A DNA stretch of 64,000 nt, taken from assembly GCA_913058265.1 (NCBI GenBank), contig CAJXPQ010000003.1:274177-338176 (forward strand). Direction: 5' to 3'. Below, piece after piece: positions 43,801 through 53,351 of the stretch; position 1 is the first letter of the stretch, and each line of letters begins with the position of its first letter. This DNA is from an uncultured Oligoflexia bacterium. GTDB lineage: Bacteria > Bdellovibrionota > Bacteriovoracia > Bacteriovoracales > Bacteriovoracaceae. Both the position numbers and the translations under genes were made by a program. The notes under the pieces were generated by a model that worked only from the letters and a program-made list of their open reading frames with translations, made no database searches and was not told the origin of the DNA.

Positions 43801-45203
43801 TGCACCGGATTATAGTCATCATCTGAGACAGTGATGGCAACATCAAATGGAACTCCGTATTGAATGGCACAATCTGAAAAACTTGAAGATGTTTTACTTG
43901 CACAAAGAAGTTGTCCTGCGGTATCAGTTGTATTTGCAAAGTCTATTTCAATGCTTGGAGCAGTGTTTGCTGGACGGACTCTTAGTTGCCAAGTCACTCT
44001 TTCAATTTCTGTCATACCGTTATACTTGGCTCTATTTGTAGGGCCTGTATATCCATCATAAATAACAGCGGTTAAATTATGTGATTCAACAATATTTGCA
44101 TCAACTAAATCAATATCAAAAGTAGGAACGATATCACCTAAACATAGGGCACCATTATTTGAAGTAAATTGGTTGTTTCCAGTCGCAAATGAGATACCTG
44201 GAATAACCGCACCATCAAGTAAGAAGTCTACATAAACTCCATCTGATTCAACGCCACCAATATCATCAACTGAAAAACAGAAATCAATTGGGTCTTTTAT
44301 ATTATCAGCATCGACATCACTTAAAAAACCACTAGTAGCAATATTAATTCCATCTAGAGAACTTATTAGTGAGGAGCCGTTAGGCGTTGCCGTAGAGTAT
44401 AGTGAAGATGTTGATGTTGATACACTTGCAAAGTTCGGTATATTATTTGTTATAGTCCAATTAAATGTATCATAAGTAAGTCCTGAACTATTCTCCGATA
44501 AAACAAGTTGAACGGCGTAGACTCCAGCACCTGCAAAATATGAAGATGAATCTGTCGAATCAAAGCTAAATGATAAAACCTGACTTGAAGTAGAGAAGCC
44601 ACCTGATTCGCCAGCAACTGCTGCTCCGTTTACAAACCACTCATATTGTACTGAAAGAATATTGTCTGGGTTTGCTACTGTTGCACTTATGTTTCTAGCA
44701 GCACTCGATGTCGTTGTTGTTAGAGGTGTAGGAGTATCCGGATTAATACTTGGAGTTGTATCGGTCGTAACATTAACCGTCCAGCTTCTAGAATCATAAA
44801 CAATAGTCCCACTGGCACTTAAAAGTTGTACCTCAATAATATAACTTCCAGCTACAAAAGCTGTGTGGTTAAAAGTTAACGATGAACTTGTCCCAAGAAG
44901 AATGACTGAACCACTTGGTTGCGTAAGGTTCCACTTTAGTTGAAAACCTGCACCATAAGGATCAGAAACTGAAACAGCATGTGTCTTAGAAGTATCTCCT
45001 GTAGAGATTGTATATGAGTTAGAAGGGGTAACACTTGAGATTTTTACAGAAGCTGTACTTGCAGTGGCCACACAGGCACGCTTGCCAGCATCAAATGCTT
45101 CATTAGCACCACATTGCGTAGTCTTCTCTTGTGGAAGACATGATGCCATTAGCATCACTACAACTAAATAAATAAAATGTTTTATCCTAATCATATTTTT
45201 CAT
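40848..45203 (-). CDS. Giant surface lipoprotein with Ig-like domains
   Basis: About 1,451 residues. Start taken at ATG 45203 (after GTGGGT) rather than the upstream GTG. Lipobox MASC at the end of a signal. The first 700 residues carry at least five Ig-like/PKD-type units with the shared pattern GxYxVxVxVSD (SGAGVYAVQLVLSENSSGLT, SGSYIIEVQLLSASGTIVYD and similar), each near 100 residues. The C-terminal half holds FG-GAP-like or repeat-poor parts and ends GDGHITPYVAP. Very rich in Thr, Ser, Asp and poor in Cys. Likely an outer-membrane-anchored adhesin or surface-layer protein. Distinct from the operon upstream but similar in style. Confidence 0.72.
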   Translation of the reverse strand: MKNMIRIKHFIYLVVVMLMASCLPQEKTTQCGANEAFDAGKRACVATASTASVKISSVTPSNSYTISTGDTSKTHAVSVSDPYGAGFQLKWNLTQPSGSVILLGTSSSLTFNHTAFVAGSYIIEVQLLSASGTIVYDSRSWTVNVTTDTTPSINPDTPTPLTTTTSSAARNISATVANPDNILSVQYEWFVNGAAVAGESGGFSTSSQVLSFSFDSTDSSSYFAGAGVYAVQLVLSENSSGLTYDTFNWTITNNIPNFASVSTSTSSLYSTATPNGSSLISSLDGINIATSGFLSDVDADNIKDPIDFCFSVDDIGGVESDGVYVDFLLDGAVIPGISFATGNNQFTSNNGALCLGDIVPTFDIDLVDANIVESHNLTAVIYDGYTGPTNRAKYNGMTEIERVTWQLRVRPANTAPSIEIDFANTTDTAGQLLCASKTSSSFSDCAIQYGVPFDVAITVSDDDYNPVQFTGEYANFKVEFFLEDELLDGGVAPTATNSDSDCFEDFSETASASRYICTVTINNYNSTGAAVAATSSYTLKAKVTDDSSPYAAATPTESNIVSWSIEAGNVTDNNSAPSVNEMAQNDADKTGDVTGTKSWVSTVSTPGTALSFTNLGVVTENDLIQFHIQIDEPDRDNHTITIFRCNDAACSSLVIPAVQTVAVTTTSATNPIVTVINHQISQEAVTGTNQTDVFYGVFVSDGVETDASNDDDLDLILDNVVKLSTNNFNPSPVFATANFNPAVPANLVAFTGFPLTIDVGSVTDSSLADGDEILYQWQYSVNAGGTWTNIDGATEKNLIWTPGHELQYNDPTGTGTGTPVKLKLCLGDDGTNTGGTARLADCADQTLDTTYDGVGGLDNTLAWDVTVFSNMTQSHEYLDNSAANTSNGLVATWVDPSSVDPVVTYSAYVNTNNEIIVDKIVTAKDGTKGGSIEQTTEELAAITFPASTDVSFSTNDITHLSMAGDTVNGALYIAYMTPVSSVDEVHVKRIDISLGGSGLGKTGFKHPGKFGWDIGYNTLSDNITILGGGMDPLIINANGQAELSLNNDADSVAMSVQFGSLSGGTSTITSGTGIFCNPTSSCTTAALTATSLAAAINASTSKELQGLTATASANIVTFEGIVENDFIEGGTGATKIGSIMVNQTNGKWQLPFIDVTQAGVNKFKISVMEGDLGVRLVNSNSITRLLPTTIASIDLANDLDANDTMILATKDLTSGEIAAYEIDDTYTILESDTDLFSDPDITDLKVSVSKEDTDFEPSAFIVGLNTDGRIAFSRIDSTAGNFDIANATTSTELDAGFTLIDGITNFDITAGPIANQLIMAIVADDDGDTDFESYIINIKGATPTASCSYDSGDLQNGTKCTQLNTESADKSFNLNIALGDVLRDVTIGDAGATASENIGDLVPVIFHIDDGGGAIATDAKVVNGLLNVKATSLTTSETNSGDGHITPYVAP

Positions 45204-45380
45204 ACCCACAACTTTATCGGAACCTAAAAATAGAAACTTAAAGGAATCTTTTTTAGTTCATTAATTGTCTCATGAGGTAATTAATTTATCGTATAAACAG
45301 TGAGTTAGGTGATTGGGAGTATCCAATAGTGACTGATAATTGAGCTATTAGGGCTTGTAAGTATGGAGAAGTATTGGTGA

Positions 45381-45473
45381 CTAAGGAGGTGAACCACCAT
45401 CAGTAATGCTCCAACCATCAGCTGAACTAACAGTTAGAATATCTGACGTATTCCCATCACCCTCAATCAATAC
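45381..45473 (-). pseudogene. Possible C-terminal remnant of a surface-protein gene
   Basis: A 31-codon frame after the 681-residue protein reads VLIEGDGNTSDILTVSSADG, then WSITDGGSPP and a stop at 45381-45383. The acidic GDGNTSD run and the DGW turn look like the tail of a repeat-rich surface protein, not like random DNA. It extends upstream into the end of the neighbouring gene in another frame. No start codon; kept as a weak call. Confidence 0.3.
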
Positions 45474-45478
45474 TAAAA

Positions 45479-47524
45479 TTATAACCAACCAGAAAATACA
45501 TCATCAAAAGAGAAGTTTGGCCTATAGTCAAGATACCAATTGAATTCACATTGAGAACTCTCAACTTGAAATTTGGCCATAACTCCATCGCCTTTATCAT
45601 TCCCTTTGAGGTCTCCCTGGGAAATTATTAGAAGGTAGTGGAGTAGATCATCAGTCATTTCAAACTTACTGATCAAATCATGTAGTCCTTTGACTCGTTT
45701 TTCAATATCTTTTATCTTATTTGTTTGAACGATTCTTTTTGGAAAGTCTAAACCTTTAAACTTCTTGAATAGTTTATACTGCCAAGCAATCATACGCTTT
45801 TGATCGGCATACTTATTAACTCTGATATCTTTATATTTTTTATGTAGATTTCTTAATTGCAAATAAATTTCATTTCGTTTTTCTTTATAACGATATCTAA
45901 CAGGTAGACCGTATCCAAGATAGTTTCCAAAATAACTCCAAAGTTCAGCTTCTGAGTAGTTTAGAAAACGATCAAAGGCTTCTTTATAGATAGTAGCATT
46001 AACTTTAATCTTCGAGTCACTGGAACACTTATTGGTTTTGTTCACATTCTTGATTAGCGAGGATGCAGCTGAATTATTATGACCAATAGATTTAGCAGAT
46101 TTATATAAAAAATTTTTAAGACTCTTAGTTCCACCATTCTTATGATTATTACTATAGTTAAAGATCATTTTATAGGTTTGGATTTTTCCTATACCTTGGC
46201 CTTCAGACATTACCTCAGCGTCAATGATATGTGTATTGATACTTAGGTCTTTATTATTATCAACAAGCCCAAAAAGAAATTTTGTCGTATCTTTTGCAGA
46301 GTGCTTGAAGCTTTTGATATTGGATTTCTCTTCATAGAATAGCTCTTTTTCCGCTTCTGAACTTACTGTCTCTCTCGTTTTACCAATTTCTAGAAAACCG
46401 CTTAGGGATTCCCTGGCATACATATCTGATAGAGTGGAATCAAGGCTTGATTCATTTATTCTTAATCCATATTTTAAGTCTTTGAGTGTCTTTTGAATGA
46501 GATCCGTTCTTTTCTCATTAAGGATAACACCTTTATAATCCGCCATGTTTAGACGAGTTATTGCGAGTTCTTGAGAGGGGATAAGGTTCCCATTAAGTGC
46601 ATTGTCTAAAGCTGATTTGGCCGCTTTAGAGTTTAAGTCATATGTGAAGTCATATATAAGGTTACTCTTGTTGGATTTAATCTTTGTTTTTGAAATAAGG
46701 TTGACTCTTAGAGCACCTTTTAAATTAAAATTGGTACTTCCAATAGGTAGTGTAGTGTCAAATAAAGTCACTCCGACTCCTAGATCAAGACTATGTCCGT
46801 GGCCTTTGGTTTGACTCTTTTCTACGCGATACTGAATAAATTTTTCTTTTTTATTTTCTAATATTTTTAATGTCTTTTTGAGTTGTCCTTCAACAATTGC
46901 AATCACATTTGCATTGGCACTAACTCCAGGTACTCCCACATTAATTCCTGTGTATGTGGTAAGGTATCCTCTTCCATCAAAATGAATTTCGCTTCCTTCT
47001 TTATATTTATCTAATAATTCTTTACTAGTTTTCGGGATAGAAATAGCACTTAATCCTTCCATTGCTCCTAGTTTCATATTTGCAAGTTTAGATAACTCTT
47101 CACCTTTTATTAGGTTCGGACTTCTTGATTGGGAAATGATTTTAAATTTACCCTCCCAGCCTGGCTTAAAGCCAAAATTGATTCCGATCGGTCCTAATAG
47201 ATTTGGAAACGTGAAAGCAAAGGGGACTGCTACTTTTGTATTTAAATAGTATTCATACCAATCAGATCCATTAGGGTATTTTGATATATCATGGGCAATG
47301 ATTTGGTAGGGGATACTCTTGACTCCAGTATCTACACCAAACTCACTGACTCGTATTGAAGAAAGGTTTTGGGTAATGTCGACTTCTCTTTTGCTTTTGT
47401 CTTTACCAATTAAATCATTTATTTGAGTTGTTTGTGTGTTGCTCTCAGTGATAATAATCAACTCATCAGCGAAGATGCTGGTTGAAATAATTAAAAATAA
47501 TAAGAGGTAGAATTTATTGTTCAT
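45479..47524 (-). CDS. Secreted protein of unknown function in surface operon
   Basis: 681 residues. Signal peptide 1-19 (FYLLLFLIISTSIFAD). The N-terminal 300 residues include strand-like parts (FAFTFPNLLGPIGINFGFKP, GHSLDLGVGVTLFDTTLPIG); the C-terminal half is Lys-rich and helical (NLHKKYKDIRVNKYADQKR). No family recognised. It is the third gene of the operon: its start overlaps the stop of the small lipoprotein gene by 11 bases. The end FSFDDVFSGWL abuts the repeat remnant. Possibly a periplasmic or outer-membrane partner of the giant lipoprotein encoded first in the operon (inference). Confidence 0.65.
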   Translation of the reverse strand: MNNKFYLLLFLIISTSIFADELIIITESNTQTTQINDLIGKDKSKREVDITQNLSSIRVSEFGVDTGVKSIPYQIIAHDISKYPNGSDWYEYYLNTKVAVPFAFTFPNLLGPIGINFGFKPGWEGKFKIISQSRSPNLIKGEELSKLANMKLGAMEGLSAISIPKTSKELLDKYKEGSEIHFDGRGYLTTYTGINVGVPGVSANANVIAIVEGQLKKTLKILENKKEKFIQYRVEKSQTKGHGHSLDLGVGVTLFDTTLPIGSTNFNLKGALRVNLISKTKIKSNKSNLIYDFTYDLNSKAAKSALDNALNGNLIPSQELAITRLNMADYKGVILNEKRTDLIQKTLKDLKYGLRINESSLDSTLSDMYARESLSGFLEIGKTRETVSSEAEKELFYEEKSNIKSFKHSAKDTTKFLFGLVDNNKDLSINTHIIDAEVMSEGQGIGKIQTYKMIFNYSNNHKNGGTKSLKNFLYKSAKSIGHNNSAASSLIKNVNKTNKCSSDSKIKVNATIYKEAFDRFLNYSEAELWSYFGNYLGYGLPVRYRYKEKRNEIYLQLRNLHKKYKDIRVNKYADQKRMIAWQYKLFKKFKGLDFPKRIVQTNKIKDIEKRVKGLHDLISKFEMTDDLLHYLLIISQGDLKGNDKGDGVMAKFQVESSQCEFNWYLDYRPNFSFDDVFSGWL

Positions 47525-47906
47525 TAAATTTTACTAAAACCCTTTTAGACTCTTCAATGACAAAAAAGTGTCCTTCTTTTTCTGCTTCTTTTTCTTGCCA
47601 GGCAAGGAATTGTTCATTAAGCAGAACTTGTAGGTTTCTCTTTCTTATACCTGCAGGGCCAAATAGGCTTTCACGATCTGCTTCTTCATAATTAATTGTA
47701 AATTGTATGGCATCGACTGAGTTCGCAATATCTATTGAATATTTACCTTGCACGTAGACAGATACCGTATTTGATATGAGCTTTCCCAAGTGAATTTCTG
47801 CCTGAGAGTAGTCATCTTCAGAGGCCAGGTCACGATTGACCTCAGTTTTTGTGAAAGGTACAGTACAGCCTAAAGTAAGGAGTGATAATAAAATCAAAAG
47901 CTTCAT
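47514..47906 (-). CDS. Small lipoprotein in surface operon
   Basis: 131 residues from ATG 47904-47906, chosen over the upstream ATG because GGGAG lies just before and it yields a proper signal (MKLLILLSLLTLGC with lipobox LTLGC). The ATG overlaps the stop of the giant lipoprotein gene by one base (TAATG), so translation is coupled. Mature part: short strands, EEADRESLFGPAG, then a charged helix. Unrecognised. Confidence 0.72.
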   Translation of the reverse strand: MKLLILLSLLTLGCTVPFTKTEVNRDLASEDDYSQAEIHLGKLISNTVSVYVQGKYSIDIANSVDAIQFTINYEEADRESLFGPAGIRKRNLQVLLNEQFLAWQEKEAEKEGHFFVIEESKRVLVKFNEQ

Positions 47907-50900
47907 TAAAAGGCTCCCATAATTCCACAAGATGATTCATTTCTGGTTGCTGTATCAACTTGACAGTGAAAGATATGCTTACTGTTTAACCCTTGGATTA
48001 TCTCAATATCATTGGTATTACCCTGACTTGTTGAGTAGTTAAATACATCGCTAAAGGCTTGCGTATTCCCGCTAGTGAAAAGTGTGCCAGATATATTTGT
48101 ATGGTAATAGATTGTTAAACCTTGTAGCTCTCCAGCTGTTTCAATATCATTAACTAAGAGATCTAGAGAATTGTCACCATCTATGTCTATTAAATCAAAA
48201 GCAAGATTTGTGTTACTACTTTTAAGTGGAAGTATTGTTGCTGCTTGGTATAGACCAACAGTTGAGTTGTTTTGATTCTCATATACATATATGGAATCTC
48301 CCGCCAGGATAATCATATCATCAAGAGCATCGCCAACGATATTTTCAAATTTAATATCTCTAACGGTTCCATCGTTTGGAATATCTAGTCTTGGAGAACA
48401 TGTATTCGCAAAATCAGCTCCATCGCTTAAGATAACACATACAAAAGTATCAGCGCCACTTGTATAAGCGACAACAGCATCCATAAAGCTATCACCGTTG
48501 GTATCATTATATTTTACTTGGTTTACTGTGCCTGTTATTCCGCCACCGGCTTGATTCGTAATTGAGACATTTGTTGTTGAGGAGTCAACAATCGTTGCCA
48601 TCGTTGCGCCAAAAATTTCATATTGCTCAATACTAACCGCGGTTCCATTTTGTAGCACAACACCAAATGATGAGACTGTTCCTGATTGCATCGGTACGAT
48701 TCCAACTGTATTCCCAGCACTATCGATTGTTGCACTATCATTCTCAGTATTTGTAGCACTTCTTGTAAAGACACTTGTATCAGCGTCATTAACAAAAATA
48801 ACACCTGTCTTAGCGACATCATATTTTACTGGTGCCATGGCAATAGCACCTACATTAGCTAGTGCTGGAATCGATGATAGGGTTCCTGCAAAAAGACCGT
48901 CTGATACCGCACTTTGGATATACATTGCAATAGCATTATTACCTGTACAGCCACCAACGTCACAACTTGTATTTCGCATTAGAATGTCATCTTTTCCATC
49001 AAGATCAAAATCAAATTTCTGTGCAAAAAACTTAAAATCACTTGCTCCAGAGTTGTTTGCTTCTATATGGTTAGCTTGAACACTAATCTCTTCTTCGACA
49101 GGATCAATGGTTACTGGAGTTCCAGTTCTTACCGCACTTAAAGTAAAACTTCTTCTACCAAGTAAGTTATGGCCGACGGATGATATATGTCCTGTAGTTG
49201 TACTAAAAGCGAAAGGAGTTGGTAGGTCATTAACATCATCAAGTGAATATAGACCACGATGACAAACATTTTGTGCTGGAGCTTCTAGGGCCGATGCACC
49301 ACCTGTGTTATCGTCGCTCGATTGAAAACTATTTAAAACAGATAGTGTCTCAGTTGCAAAAGCAGTATCTGGATTATAAGTATAACTAGGTCCATCATAA
49401 TAATGAACGGTAATGTTTTTAGTTGTGGCCCCACCAGTATTTGTTGCCGTTACTGTGTAGGTTGCTGATTCTTCTCCACCACCTTTTGCCGCCATACAAA
49501 TACTTCCATCATATGAAATATCACATGAACTTGTGTTAAATGACATCGGTGCTCCAGTTAAACTCTGGGTACCACTTGTCGTTGCAACCGCACAATTGGC
49601 CACCGCAACGGGGCCACCATCATTTGTAGCGGTAAAGGTTTCTGCTGTACCGGTATTACCTTGAGCAAATAGGACATTAGCACCATTCTCATAAGAGATA
49701 TCTGCTTCTTCTTGTAGTACCGAGATCGTAAATGTTGATGCTGTTGTAGCAGCTCCAATACTTGTTCCCGGTGTTGTTGGATCTTTGTCTGTCGTTCCAG
49801 AAATTGTTACTTGGATTTGGTGATCACTTACCGCCATACTTGTTGCATCTACAGCAACTGCAGTTCCAGTTATATCTCCCGTTATGGGATCAAGATCTAG
49901 TCCAAAATTTGTTAATGCACCACCACCTAAGTTATCTGAATAAGTATAAGATGTTATAAATCCAGTTCTCGGAGATGCATTTTCATAGTCTGAAGAGTGT
50001 TTTATTAAACTTGGGAGAACAGGTGTTCCCTCAACTGTTGAAAATATATTTGCCCCTATATTAAGTTCCGTATCTGTAGCATCTGTATAGATAAGATTCA
50101 GTGGATCTATATTAGTTATCTGTATTGTGACAGCATTATCTTCTGCAGACCCTAAGGAGTTTGTCACTGTTACTGTATAAACAACAGGTTTTTCATCATT
50201 AGTTCCGTCAGATTGTGCTTCTATTGGCGCACCAGAAATAACACCAGTGTTTGGATTTAATATTAGGCCTGCTGGAAGTGAAGGAGTGATAGTGTAAGTA
50301 CCTTGTGATCCAACATAAGTAGGCGCATAAGTAGTAAAAGTAAATATAGTAAATGGTAAAATCCCTCCATAACTAAGGGATTGAGGAGCGATTAATGTAT
50401 TTGTTGATATGGCAATACTTTCAGTATGTGAACCTGCGGTATTTGTTCCTGTTATTGAATAGTATTTAAGAGGAACAATCTCTGAAGGTGTCCCTGTAAT
50501 TTCACCTGTCGTAGGATTGATTGTTAGTCCATCAGGCAGTTGGGGAGATATACTATAAGAATCAGGAATACCTTTTCCTGTTGTGATATTCGGTAAAATA
50601 TTTAATGGAGTGTTATTCCCATCTTGTAAGGCAAATACTTCAGTTATTGGATCATAAAAAGGCGATCCCGGTGTATTGAGATATCCTAGTTCAGTTGGAG
50701 CTAAATCCTTAACTTCAACAGTAATAGATTGAACGGCAGTGCTATAAACACTACTCGTTTCATCTAGGTTAGACCCCGTGATAGTAATAACTGTCGGAGC
50801 GACAATTCCAGATGGAGTCCCTGCTATAATTCCTGTGGTGGTATCAAAGCCAAGACCCGCAATTCCAGTTCCTCCAGGAAGAACAGAGAAGGATGTTGCG

Positions 50901-52285
50901 GTACCATTTGTTGTATTTGGTTGCACCGTTGTTGCAGAATTATCAGCATCACTCCATTCTCTATCAACTGCCGCAATACAGGCGGCTTCTGTAGTAATAG
51001 TAAAGTCTGGTGAAGATCCACCTAAGGATACGTCCTCACAGTAATCAGATATGGGAACACCCTTAAAGAATGTATAAGTTGTATTGTAGCCAAGAGTTCC
51101 ATCGTCTGGATAATCCTCAACGACTTTAAAGTCGATATCAACTGATGTCGCTCCACTAGCATTAGTTGCTGTTATAGTGACAGTGTATGTATTTAGTGCC
51201 GCAGAAGAAGTTCCTGTTATCGCTCCTGTCGTCGCATTTATATCAAGCCCAAGTGTTGTGAGATCAGCATCAGCTGTAAATGTCACTGGAGTAGATCCGG
51301 TATAATTAGTTATAGTGATTGGTTGTATTCGAACACCTTGCTGTACTTCTCGTTCTGTAATTCCATAGTCAATATCTGAAGCAGGGTTGTTTACAGTTAT
51401 AGTGGCGGTTCCACTTGTTGAACCTGCAGTATTATAAGCCGTAACAGTATAAACAGAGACACCATTTGTTCCAGTAGGAATTCCAGATATTTCACCGTTA
51501 GTTGTATTAAGCACTAACCCGGTAGGTAAGCTTGGTCTAATTGAGTAAGTCGCTGAGTTTGGTGTTGTCGTAAAGACTGGAGTCATTGTTGTTAAAACAT
51601 TTCCAACGTTTATAATTTGTGCGTCATCGTTATAAGATAGTCCTGCCGGAATTTCATCTAAAACATTAATATGAACAAAGAGAGTGGCAGAGCCAGTAGA
51701 ATTACTTGCTGTTATTGTATAATATTCTGTATTTGTAACAGTAGGTGTCCCTGAGATTTCACCAGTTGCAGTGTTAAGACTCAGTCCAGCTGATAAGGCA
51801 GGCGTGACAGTGTATGAAGTTGCGACCCCACCAGTTGAAGATGTAATAGGATAGGATGTTCCAGCTCCATTTAATGTAAAGGTTAAAGTTGATACACTAT
51901 AGTTTAAAGTTTTTGGCGGTTCCGCCAATACTTCTATATCAATATAAGCGTAGTCGATGCCATCGATATGGGTCGCTTTAACTATATACTCTGTACTAAC
52001 CTGGACAGTATCTGCAGTTCCAAATATTTCACCTGAGTTTGGATTAATCCTAAGTCCCGAAGGAAGAGTAGGTTCTACTTCATAGTATACAGAGTCTAAA
52101 TTTTGCAGTGGTAGGATACTTGCGTAAGTTGTATTTTGCACAAGTTCTAAACTTGAAAGATTAAAGTCAAAGCTTTGGGTTTTAAGATTACTTAATTCAT
52201 CATCAACAGAGGATTGCTCCGCAACATTACAGCTAGCAATAAATGCAAGAATAAATAGTTGATAAATTAATCTCATTTTTTTCAT
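47906..52285 (-). CDS. Giant lipoprotein with He_PIG-type repeats and FG-GAP tail
   Basis: 1,459 residues. Lipobox FIASC closes the signal (residues 1-19). At least eight repeats of 75-105 residues share the putative-Ig (He_PIG) core 'GLxLNxxTGxIxGTPx', e.g. AGLSLNTATGEISGTPTV, TGLVLNTTNGEISGIPTG, DGLTINPTTGEITGTPSE and AGLILNPNTGVISGAPIE. After about residue 1,090 come four FG-GAP/VCBS-like calcium-binding units with Asp-rich loops: DLDGKDDILM, DTNGDSFMDAVV, DALDDMIIL, DIDGDNSLDLLV. So a long Ig-like stalk leads to an Asp-rich head. It is first in a translationally coupled three-gene operon. Likely a cell-surface adhesin, possibly for attachment to prey or surfaces (inference). Confidence 0.82.
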   Translation of the reverse strand: MKKMRLIYQLFILAFIASCNVAEQSSVDDELSNLKTQSFDFNLSSLELVQNTTYASILPLQNLDSVYYEVEPTLPSGLRINPNSGEIFGTADTVQVSTEYIVKATHIDGIDYAYIDIEVLAEPPKTLNYSVSTLTFTLNGAGTSYPITSSTGGVATSYTVTPALSAGLSLNTATGEISGTPTVTNTEYYTITASNSTGSATLFVHINVLDEIPAGLSYNDDAQIINVGNVLTTMTPVFTTTPNSATYSIRPSLPTGLVLNTTNGEISGIPTGTNGVSVYTVTAYNTAGSTSGTATITVNNPASDIDYGITEREVQQGVRIQPITITNYTGSTPVTFTADADLTTLGLDINATTGAITGTSSAALNTYTVTITATNASGATSVDIDFKVVEDYPDDGTLGYNTTYTFFKGVPISDYCEDVSLGGSSPDFTITTEAACIAAVDREWSDADNSATTVQPNTTNGTATSFSVLPGGTGIAGLGFDTTTGIIAGTPSGIVAPTVITITGSNLDETSSVYSTAVQSITVEVKDLAPTELGYLNTPGSPFYDPITEVFALQDGNNTPLNILPNITTGKGIPDSYSISPQLPDGLTINPTTGEITGTPSEIVPLKYYSITGTNTAGSHTESIAISTNTLIAPQSLSYGGILPFTIFTFTTYAPTYVGSQGTYTITPSLPAGLILNPNTGVISGAPIEAQSDGTNDEKPVVYTVTVTNSLGSAEDNAVTIQITNIDPLNLIYTDATDTELNIGANIFSTVEGTPVLPSLIKHSSDYENASPRTGFITSYTYSDNLGGGALTNFGLDLDPITGDITGTAVAVDATSMAVSDHQIQVTISGTTDKDPTTPGTSIGAATTASTFTISVLQEEADISYENGANVLFAQGNTGTAETFTATNDGGPVAVANCAVATTSGTQSLTGAPMSFNTSSCDISYDGSICMAAKGGGEESATYTVTATNTGGATTKNITVHYYDGPSYTYNPDTAFATETLSVLNSFQSSDDNTGGASALEAPAQNVCHRGLYSLDDVNDLPTPFAFSTTTGHISSVGHNLLGRRSFTLSAVRTGTPVTIDPVEEEISVQANHIEANNSGASDFKFFAQKFDFDLDGKDDILMRNTSCDVGGCTGNNAIAMYIQSAVSDGLFAGTLSSIPALANVGAIAMAPVKYDVAKTGVIFVNDADTSVFTRSATNTENDSATIDSAGNTVGIVPMQSGTVSSFGVVLQNGTAVSIEQYEIFGATMATIVDSSTTNVSITNQAGGGITGTVNQVKYNDTNGDSFMDAVVAYTSGADTFVCVILSDGADFANTCSPRLDIPNDGTVRDIKFENIVGDALDDMIILAGDSIYVYENQNNSTVGLYQAATILPLKSSNTNLAFDLIDIDGDNSLDLLVNDIETAGELQGLTIYYHTNISGTLFTSGNTQAFSDVFNYSTSQGNTNDIEIIQGLNSKHIFHCQVDTATRNESSCGIMGAF

Positions 52286-52422
52286 CTCAATTTCATTTCG
52301 GCAAAATTTACCTCTTTATTAAATATATTTTATGACCAATTTGGGTGGTTATTTCACTTTCATGCTATTTCAGTGACTTGGAGGGTTGTGTTTCAGCGGT
52401 TTATGCGACAGTGCCAGATAAA

Positions 52423-52451
52423 TTGACGGCTTTTTGCGCTTATATTACATT
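52423..52451 (+). promoter_or_regulatory. Putative promoter of the ParA-like gene
   Basis: TTGACG (52423-52428), a 17-base spacer and TACATT (52446-52451), about 30 bases before the ATG at 52482. Assigned by eye. Confidence 0.35.
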
Positions 52452-52481
52452 CTAAGTAGTCGAAAACTAAGGAGAGCTTTT

Positions 52482-53339
52482 ATGCTAGGTTTTTTAAACG
52501 ATAAATTAAAAAAATCAGATTCTCAGGGAACTGGAAAAGTCATAGCCCTCATGAACCAAAAAGGTGGAGTTGGTAAGACAACTATGGCCTATAATATGGC
52601 CCATGCTTTAAAGAGTAAGGGACATAAAGTTCTTTGTATCGACATGGATCCTCAGTTTAATTTCTCTCTTTTATTTGGAGAATATGTCCCTGACCAATTA
52701 AATGTTCACCATTTATTGATTAACTCAGTTAGAGAGTTAAAGCCGATGCATACTGAAGCTTTTCTTTCAGAGGTCATTAAGAAGTCATCAAGTGGAATAG
52801 ATATATTATGTGCTGGACAAGAGCTTTCAGGTTTTGAACTCTCTGTTGCAGGTATAAGTGGACCGAGACAACTTATCTTAAAAAAGTTTATCGAGTCTAA
52901 TGCTCTTAAAGAGCGCTATGATTATATAGTTATCGATGGGCCTCCAACTTTGGGCCTGCTTGTGGTAAATATTCTTTGTGCTTGTGATGGTGTGCTTTTT
53001 CCTTTTATACCAGATGCTTTTTCTGAACAGGGCCTTCGTAATATTAGAAATGTTCTTTTAGATATTGGTGAGATGGGAATTGTGACACCTCCTAAAATTC
53101 TTGGATATATTCCAAATTTATTTGAAGCTAGACGTAAAAAAAGCCGAGAAGATTTTAACCATATCAAAGATGAATTCAGTGATGGTGAAATCTTTGAGCC
53201 TTTTATGAATAGAGCACACTTCGCCAGGTCTATGGCAAACAAGAAGTCAGTCTTTGATTACGAGGCAAGTGATTATAAAGAACTTCAAGGTCAGTTTATG
53301 AATGTCGTTGGAAGTATTGAAAACCAGTTAATGTCTTAA
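52482..53339 (+). CDS. ParA/Soj-type ATPase
   Basis: Deviant Walker A ATPase that positions DNA, protein complexes or organelles. The start at 52482 is chosen because AAGGAG sits 12 bases before it and the earlier in-frame extension is not coding-like. The P-loop NQKGGVGKTT (signature Lys and K32) is at residues 25-34; Walker B DMDPQFNFSLL and VIDGPPTLGLL follow. 285 residues. There is no parB-type gene or centromere-like repeat nearby, so this is an orphan, which in many bacteria positions surface or chemotaxis arrays. It faces away from the surface-lipoprotein operon and is followed by a small unknown gene. Confidence 0.85.
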   Translation: MLGFLNDKLKKSDSQGTGKVIALMNQKGGVGKTTMAYNMAHALKSKGHKVLCIDMDPQFNFSLLFGEYVPDQLNVHHLLINSVRELKPMHTEAFLSEVIKKSSSGIDILCAGQELSGFELSVAGISGPRQLILKKFIESNALKERYDYIVIDGPPTLGLLVVNILCACDGVLFPFIPDAFSEQGLRNIRNVLLDIGEMGIVTPPKILGYIPNLFEARRKKSREDFNHIKDEFSDGEIFEPFMNRAHFARSMANKKSVFDYEASDYKELQGQFMNVVGSIENQLMS

Positions 53340-53351
53340 TTTGGAGTAAGT

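Noticed and set aside
43348..44061. Short plus-strand frames in the lipoprotein gene
   Set aside because: Antisense to a continuous long frame with clear repeat structure; no domains or start sites.
40848..52285. Phage tail or prophage region
   Set aside because: No integrase, terminase, capsid or lysis genes; the proteins are lipoproteins with signal peptides and Ig-like repeats.
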